Positions 1 to 11,500 of a DNA stretch of 64,000 nt are shown piece by piece (position 1 is the stretch's first letter; each line of letters starts with the position of its first letter). The stretch is from Flaccisagitta enflata (Eukaryota > Chaetognatha > Sagittoidea > Aphragmophora): assembly GCA_965153355.1 (NCBI GenBank), contig OZ231127.1:91016001-91080000 (forward strand). The letters run 5' to 3'. A program made the translations under genes and the position numbers. Below the pieces are notes generated by a model. That model made no database searches and was not told where the DNA came from. It saw only the letters and a list, made by a program, of their open reading frames with translations.

Positions 1-124
1 ATTGAGTGACCAACCAATCGACCAACTGACCGACCGACATAGCAAATTTGGCATTTAACTTCAGGAGTAATTTGCAACTCGTTTCTGTTTCTACTGACTC
101 CTCTTTTGCAGTTATCCCACTTAC

Positions 125-248
125 TTGTTCAGTACCATCAACCATCCAGCATCGGCTTGGCATCCTCCAAAGTTGTTGTTCACGTAGAAAAGTCTTCTGT
201 CTTTCAATGCGTTTGAAGGATTCACGACAAAATAATCTCCAACATTTT
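125..248 (-). CDS. Lectin-like internal exon joined to the WAP exon
   Basis: The minus strand shows a good acceptor (TCTCTTCAG before 248) and a consensus donor (GTAAGTGG after 125). The exon reads NVGDYFVVNPSNALKDRRLF and then a segment with CQADAGWLMVL. A Cys followed a few residues later by Gly-Trp-Leu and hydrophobics resembles the start of a C-type lectin fold (usual pattern C..-G-G-x-L-A-x-I). The exon enters in phase 1, exactly the phase in which the WAP exon at 1144-1278 leaves, so the two splice without a frame break. It leaves in phase 2 and the gene continues beyond the left edge of the window. The lectin assignment rests on a short motif; splicing to the WAP exon is inference from phase and signals. 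The intron holds three pogo-like MITEs. Confidence 0.5.
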
Positions 249-265
249 CTGAAGAGATACAAGTA

Positions 266-443
266 CAGTTAAACCCTGCAGAAACAGATGTCAAGAGACC
301 AACAAAAATCATCCACTATAAGCGGAGTTCCTTTATTGCCAATATAGAAATTGAAAGGAATTGACTTGAAGGTACCAAGCTTTTAGGGTCCGTTTTAGGC
401 GAATTTTTGTTCCTCTTGGATCCATTATAGCGGGGTTTTACTG
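266..443. mobile_element. pogo/Tigger-like MITE, TA target duplication
   Basis: Terminal inverted repeats CAGTTAAACCC(T/C)GC and GCGGGGTTTTACTG are flanked by TA on both sides (264-265 and 444-445). TA duplication and CAGT-type ends are typical of Tc1/mariner-pogo derivatives. No coding capacity. Confidence 0.75.
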
Positions 444-445
444 TA

Positions 446-612
446 CAGTTAAACCCCGCAATAAAGGATGTCAAGGGACCAACAAATTTCATCCACTATA
501 GGTGGATTTCCTTCATTGCCAATATAGAAATTAAAAGGAATTGACATGAAGGTACCAAGTTTTTAAGTCCGTTATAGGCGGATTTCTGTTCCTCTTGGAT
601 CCTTTTTGTTGT
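446..612. mobile_element. Second pogo-like MITE copy, 3' truncated
   Basis: It starts directly after the TA of the previous copy with the same TIR (CAGTTAAACCCCGC) and matches its interior throughout, but it stops at GGATCC near 600 without the right TIR. The pair forms a head-to-tail tandem sharing one TA. Confidence 0.65.
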
Positions 613-901
613 GTGGGTTACAAGTTCATGTATGTTCAGAAGGGAAAACAGGAATTTTTTACCTTTTTTGCAAAACCATAATTCATCCAATACAGAGATA
701 GAGATATTTATCAATGACTCAGTAGAGTTTGGGAAAAAGAGAGAGACAAGTGAAAGACAGAAAAGGACAGGAGAGACAATACCATCTGGTTTAAAACAGG
801 AGCTCATCCGTCGATTTTGACATAAGATCCTTGGTCTTTACTTAGGCTTCTGTCGGGGTTACAATTGAAATAGTGGGTTTTAAGTGCCTCCTTGATATGT
901 A
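613..901. other. No recognisable feature
   Basis: AT-rich sequence, probably intron of the WAP/lectin gene. Nothing further seen. Confidence 0.5.
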
Positions 902-1079
902 CAGTTGAACACTACTCTAACAGACCCGCCAGCAATGGAATTCCGCCTATGACAGATAAAGATTCATGATCCCTTAAAGTAGTTTTCTTTTGTTACTTAT
1001 GTTGGCAATAACAGAATTCCGCTTATAACAAACACAATTTTTTTGATCCCTTGAGATCCGTTAGAGCAGGGTTCAACTG
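902..1079. mobile_element. pogo-like MITE, diverged copy with TA duplication
   Basis: Inverted termini CAGTTGAAC and GTTCAACTG with TA on both sides (900-901, 1080-1081). The interior resembles the MITE at 266-443. It ends only about 65 bp from the WAP exon. Confidence 0.7.
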
Positions 1080-1143
1080 TATATGATTTGAAGAAGGCGC
1101 GTGAGAATATGACCATCGGTATCATTGCACAAACATCCTGTAC

Positions 1144-1278
1144 CTGCCGACAAGCATTTCTTATTCCTGCATTCGTCCTCGCAGCATTTTTGAGGTGGTT
1201 GGCAATTGTCGTCGTTTTGGCACGTTTGTGTCGCACCACCCTTGCATTGGTTAGGATCGCCCTTCGCAGGACAGGTCA
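1144..1278 (-). CDS. WAP (four-disulfide core) domain exon
   Basis: This exon encodes about 45 residues with eight cysteines spaced like a whey acidic protein domain: CPAKGDPNQC, then C-x5-C (CQNDDNC), C-x5-CC (CQPPQKCC), C-x3-C and C-x4-C. WAP domains are secreted disulfide cores, often protease inhibitors or, in crustacean crustins, antimicrobial. The last spacing has one residue more than usual. An acceptor (pyrimidine run then AAAAG) precedes 1278 and a donor (GGCAG|GTACAG) follows 1144; both borders are phase 1. No start codon or signal peptide is within reach, so an upstream exon must lie to the right. The downstream partner is probably the lectin-like exon at 125-248. The domain is clear; the full gene structure is unknown. 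Confidence 0.7.
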
Positions 1279-1402
1279 CTTTTGGAGAAAAAAGATGTCT
1301 TTGAGGTATTAAACAACCTCGTAGAGGAAAACAGCTAGTTCAATTCCTGACTTATTTTCAAACTGACTGAATTACAGAAAACAAGGGGGCAGAGGCAGTG
1401 AT

Positions 1403-1968
1403 AACAAGGCCAACACCTATAAGTCGCGTGCGAGACTTAAATATGTAATTAGTTTATTACATAACCACATAACTAAAATGACTTTTATTGAATTTAATTT
1501 ATATAACATGACTTAAAATAATTTAAAACGACCTAAAATGACTTAAAATGCCCTTTTTGACTTGAATTGACCTAAAATGTCTAAAATGATTTTGTGACTA
1601 AAATAACTTAAATTGATTTAAATTGATATAAAATGACTTTAAATGATTTAAATTGACATAAGATGACCTAAAATGACTTAAATTGACCTAGATTTACTGA
1701 AATTTTATTCAACTGACCTAAATTGACTTAAACAGACGTAAAATCACTGAAATGATGAAAACTATTAAAATAACTTAAATGACTTAAATTGACTTAAACT
1801 GACTTAAAATGACTTAAAATGATCTTATTTGACTTTAAATGACCTATTTGTCTTAAAATAAGCTAGTAGGAATAAAACGAATAAAAAAAGTAAAGTGTGA
1901 CCAACCGACCGACCAACCGACCGACGGACAAGGCGGGGTGTAGAGTCGCGTAGCACGCGACTAAAAAA
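1403..1968 (+). mobile_element. HP family, subtype A (complete)
   Basis: The head AACAAGGCCAACACC is followed by the subterminal motif AGTCGCGTGC (1422-1431), a body of degenerate TGACTTAAAA decamers, AAAGTAAAGTGTGACC, a GACC tetranucleotide tract, GGGGTGTAGAG, the terminal hairpin AGTCGCG-TAGCA-CGCGACT (1944-1962) and TAAAAAA. The 5' motif is the reverse complement of GCACGCGACT in the hairpin. No ORF, no terminal inverted repeat and no clear target duplication. Confidence 0.7.
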
Positions 1969-1978
1969 TGTCATTTAA

Positions 1979-2080
1979 GCATTGAGGAAGGGCAAAGATG
2001 CAAAGAACGCCCGCAAACACCGAAAAAGGACGGAAGTTCTGACTAACCGATCGATGGACGTTGCCGACCGACATAGTAGG
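1979..2080 (+). mobile_element. HP family internal fragment
   Basis: GATGCAAAGAACGC followed by a GACC/GATCGATGG tract matches the middle of other HP copies (48850 and 55820 regions). Both the head and the terminal hairpin are missing. Confidence 0.4.
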
Positions 2081-2637
2081 CGAATGTCACAATCTCTTTT
2101 CGACGAGAGAACCCGACTCACCACCACGTTAACAGTGTTACCGCAATGTCTATTGCATTGTGACAAGTTTTTATAGATGGATGACCTTCCTAACTACCTG
2201 GATTACCTTGCCAAACCATTTTTTGTGACTACCCCGACCCCTAGGGGTAGTAAAAATTAGGTCAAATTGGCCACATTGGCATGTCCGGATGTTGTCCGGA
2301 CAAGCAAATAACAAGCAAAACCTATCAAAAATAGATTATCTGATCATTTCTCAGCTTTTAATCAGTTATCATCATTCCGAGGTGATGTACAAAAAATTTC
2401 ATCCTACTGCGCTAATGCTAAGTTGTTCAAATATTGTATTATCATCAAATTTTGATCCTTCTAATTTTTTTGCTATTTCATGGCAAAATCTGAGTATGCT
2501 GAGTATCTTTTTTTAAAACACTATAATTCTCAAAGTTAATCACTTTTCAGGTTTCTATCTAATAGAGGACTACTTGAAGGACATACGCTCCAAATTTCAT
2601 GCCACTGTGACACCCCAATCCCGCGTAATGACACTTT
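2081..2637. other. Unique AT-rich sequence
   Basis: No exon signals with coding support and no repeat recognised. Confidence 0.5.
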
Positions 2638-2883
2638 TCTTCAAGCGTGATTATTCTGCACACCCCCCCAGCTCTTCTGTCACGCTCATGTCATGCTTTA
2701 AGTCTGTCACTGTCACGCCATTGTGAAACTGATGATGTGAAATTTGGATAACACAATGAGAAAGAGCATGAAATTTTGCATATACACTGAAAATTTCAGG
2801 TCTTAACTCCCGGGCATTCAGCCATAATGAAATTTTCAATGTGATTGGTCAGTAAATTGTTGCAGAATAATCACGCTTCAAGA
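2638..2883. mobile_element. Short inverted-repeat element (MITE-like)
   Basis: A 23-bp inverted repeat, one mismatch, brackets the segment: TCTTCAAGCGTGATTATTCT on the left and its complement ending CACGCTTCAAGA on the right. No coding capacity and no clear target duplication, so the superfamily is undetermined. Confidence 0.6.
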
Positions 2884-4470
<1,587 letters not shown>

Positions 4471-4593
4471 AAAATCCATGCAACCATGTCCGTCTGTCTA
4501 TCACGCCTTTATCATTCTGCGGGCCTACGGGCCAACTCATCAATAAACGCATGGCTTCGATTTTGGGAAATTTCGTTGGAACGAAAAACTCAC

Positions 4594-4771
4594 CCGTTCT
4601 AGGTTTGGAGCTAATGGCCTTACAACTGCTGATCATTTGCTCAATGTCAGCGTCGGAGCGCCACTTGACGGTTTTTTCGGATCCCGCATGAGAATGTGTT
4701 TTTCCCAGCATGTTCGGGTCATCAGCATCATCGCCATGAAATGGAATGATGGCTCTGTAGTCGCGAGCAGA
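4594..4771 (-). CDS. Candidate internal exon, unknown protein
   Basis: Read on the minus strand, a possible acceptor (CTGAATAG before 4771, or CTACAG before 4754) leads into an open frame containing AIIPFHGDDADDPNMLGK, SDADIEQMISSCKAI and SSKPRT, ending at a strong donor (GGTGAGT) after 4594. The composition is protein-like rather than repetitive, unlike neighbouring frames. No family is recognised and no other exon of the gene is seen. The 520-bp CT run would begin 120 bp into its downstream intron. This could be a chance open frame. Confidence 0.35.
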
Positions 4772-4793
4772 CTATTCAGTTAAAAATAAATAA

Positions 4794-5500
4794 TAACTAG
4801 TCATCCAAGGATCGCACATGGTCAGCGGTACCCGATGCCCTGCTTGGAGTGATTAAATGAAGTAGTGGAGAGAGAGCAGGGCAGCGGCCCCAAAGGGCCG
4901 ATGTCCTGTAGGACACAGGGGGGAATTTCGAGACGTCCTGAGGTACATTAAGTCTGAGAAGATAGATAGAGGTCATTGAAGGCGGTTTTGAAGCCTGGAG
5001 GGCAGAATTAGGTTCTAAAGAGTAGATTTGAGGTTTAAGGGGCAGACTGCTGGCCAAAAACAATATTTCAGGAGGAAGAAGTAAACTGGTCACTTCGTCA
5101 ATCAACAAGACCACGCCTACCCAGTTATCAAAGGGCAATATGTGGTCAGCAATACCCACTGCCTTGCTGACCAGGATCGTGAAATTAAGTAAGGGGGAAG
5201 CTAGGCAGCGGCCCCAAAGAGGTGAAACTCCTATTGAACACAGAACTTTCTATCGTCCAGCCTGAGAGAGTCGAGTCACAAAAGAGGGCCTGTGGAAGCT
5301 AACTCAAGGCTGATACAAAACCTCATGTAGCTTGCTGGGCTGATAAAAGGCGTTAAAGGGCTAGTAAAGGGCCCGAGATGGTTGATTTGAGGCCTAAGAG
5401 GGCTGATTTGAGGCCGGAGGGGGCAGATTTGACGCCGGAGGAGGCTGGGCAATTTGAGGCCTGAGAGGGAAGATTTGAGGCCTGAAAGGGCTGATATGGG
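4794..5500. mobile_element. Decayed FB-2 foldback remnants
   Basis: Two diverged left ends of the FB-2 type are visible. Near 4815: GGTCAGCGGTACCCGATGCC, then GCAGGGCAGCGGCCCCAAAG. Near 5145: TGTGGTCAGCAATACCC, then GGCAGCGGCCCCAAAGAGG. Each is followed by degenerate AGGCCTGAGAGGGCAGATTT-type repeats up to about 5500. Right ends are missing. Confidence 0.55.
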
Positions 5501-5512
5501 GTCTTGAATTTT

Positions 5513-5570
5513 TATGATTTTGAGTCATATCTCTTTGATAGAGAACTTTTCTATGAAAACGCGTGTTTTC
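5513..5570. repeat. Partial copy of the 40515-40795 foldback arm
   Basis: ATGATTTTGAGTCATATCTC followed by TTGATAGAGAACTTTTCTAT matches the right arm of the foldback at 40515-40795. Confidence 0.5.
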
Positions 5571-5600
5571 ATAGTGGGCTATTGTTGATATTGTTTTTAA

Positions 5601-6248
<648 letters not shown>

Positions 6249-6426
6249 ACGTACATATATCTCCCCAGTCTGCACAAAGTATTTTCGCGCATCCGATAGT
6301 TTTCTGAATCCTTTGGACCAAAAATCACCGACGCTACTTGCCACGCAATGCCACTCGTTCAAGGTTGCTGATAAAAAGAGAGAAACAAAAACAAGGAGAG
6401 TCGCTACAGTACTTCTTTCTTTCTTT

Positions 6427-6599
6427 CTTTTAGACTCTTTAACCCGCTATGTCGGACGGTTTGTTGGTTGGCCGGTCGGTTGGTCGGTAACACTTTGCTT
6501 TTTTTCTGCGTTTTTGACTTTCTTTGCTTTACCACTCCTGCCCAGATGCTTGATTAGCTTTTCTTTCACTGCCCCTGGCCACCCACACGCGAAGTGTTC
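6427..6599 (-). mobile_element. HP subtype B, hairpin lost, head cut off by the retrotransposon
   Basis: On the plus strand it reads TTTTAGACTC, ACCCGCTATGTCGG, a GGTCGGTTGG tract, AACACTTTGCTTTTTTTCTG, CCACTCCTGCCCAGATG and CTGCCCCTGGCCACCCACAC. This is a reversed subtype B copy missing most of its terminal stem-loop. The head is replaced at 6600 by the LTR, so the HP copy is older than the BEL/Pao insertion. Confidence 0.6.
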
Positions 6600-6764
6600 A
6601 ATTGGAGGGGTTGGTTATAATGAACCTGCTGTTGATAGGGTAACAAAATAATAGAAGATAAAGCCGATTGAAGATATTTAACTTTCGAGGATTTAAATCA
6701 GTTTCACTCCTTTTATTTTGCTGAGGTTATCAATTTCAAACGGGAGCAATCGGGAATTGTGATT

Positions 6765-6831
<67 letters not shown>

Positions 6832-7351
6832 TTTTATCTCTTTTAAGTATCTATCTGTAGTTATAACCAAACTGCAGAATTAAGCGTCTTTGTTTCCACA
6901 ATTTATCGACGGAGAATTGCAGAGATTCAATTTCCCTTTTTTTCATGAAAGGGAGAAAATAAAAGTCCAGAGTTCTTTTCTTTACGAAGGATTTAATGTA
7001 AGTGAATCATTCCAAATTTCAATTAAACAAGAAAACATAAAAATAGAAAGAAAAAGTCATTACAAAAAGAAAGATTACATTCTTTATCGGCAACAATTGT
7101 TATTCTTAGGCGGCATTGGAATAAAGAGTGAAATAAAGACGAAGGCCGCCAAACTGAGAAGGCAACGTGATTCTTACGAAAAGGAGAAAATGAGAATTGA
7201 CCAGTCAGAAAGGAATTTGACTTTTAAACGGGAGAAAGAATACGTTGAGAAAACTTACGAAGGACAAATTCTTAATACAGTATGAATTATTAAAAGTGCT
7301 TTTACAGAGATACAGTTTCTTTTCTCTAAATTGCTAATCGCGTTTTTTATA
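6600..7351 (-). repeat. 3' LTR of the BEL/Pao element
   Basis: Homologous to 13890-14692. It contains a GA microsatellite (about 6768-6829) shorter than in the other LTR and lacks the 24-bp segment starting TCAAGTTGCGGGATTCTGG. The ends are not the usual TG...CA: outer and inner borders read AATTGGAGGGG and TTTTTTATA on the plus strand. Confidence 0.85.
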
Positions 7352-7369
7352 TTCGGCCCCAAAAAACCG
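7352..7369 (-). other. Probable polypurine tract
   Basis: In element sense the bases next to the 3' LTR are GGTTTTTTGGGGCCGAA, a G-rich stretch at the position where plus-strand DNA synthesis is primed in LTR elements. Confidence 0.4.
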
Positions 7370-7469
7370 ATTTGAGGTTTTTTCAAAAAAGATACAAAAA
7401 TACAAAAATACAACAATTGATTCAATAATTGATTGACGTTGATCTAAAAACAAAAGTTAAACATCACAA

Positions 7470-8510
7470 TTAATCTTCACATCCTTCGAGTAAGACCAAA
7501 TTCTGTATTGGTCTCTTGATTGTTTTTCCTTTGTTATCTTGAAGTGTGACAGAGCGAACATGTCCATCACGACCTATATGAGTTTCCTTAACCCTAGCTA
7601 AGGGCCAAAGATGACGTTTGAGATTTTCTTTCTTGAGAAGAACAAGAGATCCAGGAGTGATGTTTTTCGATCCTTGATGCCACTTTTGACGTGGTTGAAG
7701 CGTGGGTACGTACTCATTTACCCATCGTTTCGTCCAATTCTCCTGAAGACTTTTGAGATACTTCAGTCTCGCAGAGAATGCTGTTTTGGACGGAGGAATG
7801 TCCGGCCATGGGTCCGTCGGTTGTTGAAGAGGTCTGCCGATAAGCATCTCAGCAGGAGTAAGTGGAACTTGATCCAGGTCATCCACTATCGGTGTAAGTG
7901 GACGGGAGTTGATTTGCTCTTCAATTCGAATGATGAGCGTCGCAAGTTCCTTGTCGGTGATGAGAGATTGTCCTAAAACTTTCTTCATCGGAGTTTTGAT
8001 GCTTCTCACAAGGCGTTCCCAGAAGCCTCCCCACCAAGGAGCAGCTGGTGGATTGAATTGCCAAATCACGTCTGGCAATTCCTTCGCCGCCTTTTTGAAC
8101 GTTGAAGCATTATCGCTGTAGATGTTGAGAGGTTTTCCTCGTCGAGAGGAAAAACGCGTGAATGCCATCAAAAATTCATCAGTGGACTGATCATTCACAA
8201 TCTCCAAATGTACACCACGGGTTGATGCACAAGTAAAGAGGCAAATCCAACGCTTCTCCGCTTGAGAAGTTGAATCTCTCCTTGGTTTGATGAGAAGAGG
8301 TCCAGCGTAATCCAGTCCGACATGAGAGAAAGGTGGCAACGCCGTTTTCCTGAAATCTGGTAAATCAGCCATCATTTGTTGACACATTGGTTTGTTGATC
8401 CGTTTGCATGTTATGCAAGATTGTGTTTCGGCCTTCACGGTTGTCATTCCTTTGATGACCCAATATTTTTGACTTAAATTAACGTCTGGTTTGATCCCAT
8501 ATGAAGATTT
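7470..8510 (-). pseudogene. Integrase portion of pol, frameshifted relative to upstream pol
   Basis: This frame holds the second half of the integrase zinc finger (C-x2-C in SCITCKR), the catalytic core with a DD35E-like triad (Asp in HVGLDYAGPL, Asp in IYSDNAS, Glu in GFWERLVRS about 35 residues later) and a C-terminal region typical of BEL/Pao integrases ending GCED. The upstream frame stops around 8474, about ten codons after the two finger histidines (HISNLH). One base gained or lost between about 8475 and 8505 separates the halves. The core residues are intact, so the lesion is recent or is a sequencing error. Programmed frameshifting at this place is not known for the family. Confidence 0.8.
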
Positions 8511-11500
8511 GAGATGTGAACATCTCTGATGAGAAGTCGGGTGAGATGGGATTTGTTTGGAAGAATAATGATGTTTTTGTTCACTCTTCCACTCATTTTG
8601 ATCAAACCGTCTTCCAAGATCGGATTGAATTGGATCAATCGAGAGTTTCGTGGAATGGCACGATTCTTCTGAAGGCATTCATATTCTTCAGAAAAGAAGG
8701 TTTTTTGCTCTTGGCTGATGAGCTTTGCTAATGCCCTTTTTCGCTGTTGAGCAATCGAGTTATTCGCCCTCGCCCCCAAAGGGCTACAAAAGCGAATCAC
8801 GTACATCATGATCCGCACCAGTTTTTCCAAAGAGCTGTAACGTTCTAAACTGATGACAGGTTCACGAACCTGTGTGATATTGACAGCCACTTTCCTTTGT
8901 TCAATATCTGGCTTTTCCATTACAGGCTGATTCGGCCAATCACCTGTTCTGATGAATTCAGGGCCCTCAATCCAGAGCTTGGATTGTGTTTCATCCAAAG
9001 GCCAAATACCCCTGGATGGGATATCTGCTGGGTTATCGTCTCCAGGTACCCACATGCATTTAACGCCATGACTGCCGCATGTTCGTTGGATTTCCGCAAT
9101 CCTGTTCCCAACAAAGGGTTTGTAGCGTGCTGAAGAAGATTCGATCCACCCAAGCGCAATAGTAGAATCTGTCCACAAGAAAGTCTCAATCCCAGATTTG
9201 AAAACTTCCTCATGGAGAAAGGCAAGTAAGCGTGAGCCTAACACTGCTCCCAGCAACTCCATGCGGGGGAGTGAGACAACTTTGATGGGCTTTACTCTTG
9301 TCTTGGACATGAGAAAGCAAGAGCCTCTCTCAGAAAATGCATATGCAACAGCGGCATATGCTGATTCACTGGCATCTACAAAGATGTGAAGAACAGTAGG
9401 GTTGCCAAAGAACCGAGGAATTTCAAAGTCAACAACAGTTGCTTTTCTGAATTCTTCCACTTCACGCTTCAACTCATCAGATAGAAGCTGGTCCCAATCA
9501 GAACCTAGTTGCCATATCTTCTGCATTATCATCTTCCCTTTGCAGATAAGAGGGCTCCTGCCACCAATAGGGTCCCAGAAGGAGGCAATTTTTTGCGAAA
9601 ATTCCCTCTTGGTGGTTGGAGTTTTGTCCCACTCTTTGTTGGGGACGCAGAGAGAGTCATGATTTGTGTGCCACTGCAAGCCAAGAACTGCAGCTTCTTC
9701 ACTATCATCAGTCCCCTCAATCATGCTCAACAACTCTTTGTTGTTGCTGTTGATTTTGTGCACTCTCATGTGCATAGACCCAAAAAAGCCTTTGATTTGA
9801 GTGAGAATATCAACACCATCATCAACTGAATCGCATCCTCCAGGCACATCGTCCATGTAGAGCTCGTTTTCGACAAATTCACAAGCTTTTGGGAATTTTT
9901 GTTGGATGTCCTCACGCTGAGCGTGGTATTCACAAGTTGCCATGGACAGGAATGGAGATGAAGACTCACCGAACATCACACTAGTTTGGCGAGCTATCCC
10001 CTTGGGTGTGATGATTCGATGAAGGTCTTGTTGCTCAACTGGTATCTTTATCTGCCAAAACATCTTTTTGACATCAGACACGAATGCAATTTTTCGTGAA
10101 CGAAAGCGTAGAATTGATCCAACGATATCTGGCAATAGATTTGGCCCAACATGTTGAGCGCTGTTCAGGGAAATGCCAAATTTACCCTTGAATGAGGCAT
10201 TTTTTACAATCCTCACGGGTGTTGTTGGATGGCCTGGCCTAAGCACCAAGTGCCAAGGTAGGTAGTGGACACCTCCAGCTGGAGTGTCAGCATCAGAGAC
10301 CAGTTCTAGAACACCAAGATCAAACTGTTCATCAAAAATCTTTTGAACAGTAGCTCTTTTTTCTGGGTCATTCTTCAGGATGGCTTGCTGTTTCCAATAC
10401 AGAGCTCTTGTTGGTACAAAGTTGTCCGACAACTTTTTCACCTCTTCCTTGTAAGGAATTTTGACCATGTACTGCTGGTTCACATCATCATAAGTGATGG
10501 TCTTCTTGAATTCCTCATGCACCTTTTCATCAACAAGATTTTTGATTCTTGAGTTTGGATTTGGGCATTCTTCCAATTTCCAAAACTTTTCTAAGACATT
10601 TTCCAATGCCACAACCTGTGTCAGGTTTGCTGATGTAAAGTGTGACGCATTCTGTCTTATACTACCTGATAAGACCCAACCAAACAAAGTTTGGATTGCA
10701 CATGGCTCTCCTGGGTTACCAACTCTCTTGTTTCCAGTCTGTATGTGATCAGCATATTCATTGCCAATTAGCAACTCAACTTCAGTTGCATCACGTGGAT
10801 AATCATCTGCAAACTGAATGTCTGCCAAATGAGGATATTCTGTGCAAGGATCAAGTCTGATTGCATCCATATCAACTGTGAGTTTCTCTGCTAGAGAGAC
10901 CACCGCTTCCATCTCACAGTAACGGTTATCTTTGGTGCAAAGACTGATCTTGACCACATCATAAAGTTCAGGTGCACGGTGTTCACCTGAAAATGCTGTT
11001 GCAACAGCAAGCAGCACTCGTCTTATCACGGGCAATTTCAACATTTTTGCAGTTTTTTGCAAAATCCATGTGGTCTGAGAACCATCATCAATGACTGACC
11101 GAATTGTCAAATTTGGTCTCTCTTTCGGAACAGCTTTGAAGTTCTTCAAAACTGTCAGTCCCTCTTTCTTTTGAGGTGCATGATGAAGTGAATTACAGCA
11201 ACTTTTCACCGCTGGCAATGACTCAGGCACTTGGGATTGTTTGGAGACTGTTGTTGATGAAACAGTAAATGTTGATGTTGGAGATGCAGCCTTTGCATCA
11301 TCACTCATGGGTGGTTTTCCCCAATGTAGGAGTGTGTGGTGAGGTTTCTGGCACACTCTGCACTTGATTGGTGACTTACAAGTCTTTGGGAAATGATCTT
11401 TGGTGATTGGCATCAAACATTTTTGACAATGCTTCTTTTTAAAGATGAAATCGGACCTTTCTTTTGGTGAAAGTTTTTTGAATTTCTCGCAATTGAAAAT

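Noticed and set aside
1403-1968. Interpretation of HP elements as TIR MITEs or SINEs
   Set aside because: Inverted motifs are subterminal, not terminal; no A/B box promoter or tRNA-like head is seen, and the A-rich end is only 4-6 bases.
6890-7285. 131-codon open frame on the opposite strand of the LTR, present in both LTRs (also 14231-14626)
   Set aside because: It begins with TTG, the first ATG is near its end, and identity between the two copies follows from LTR duplication. No domain recognised.
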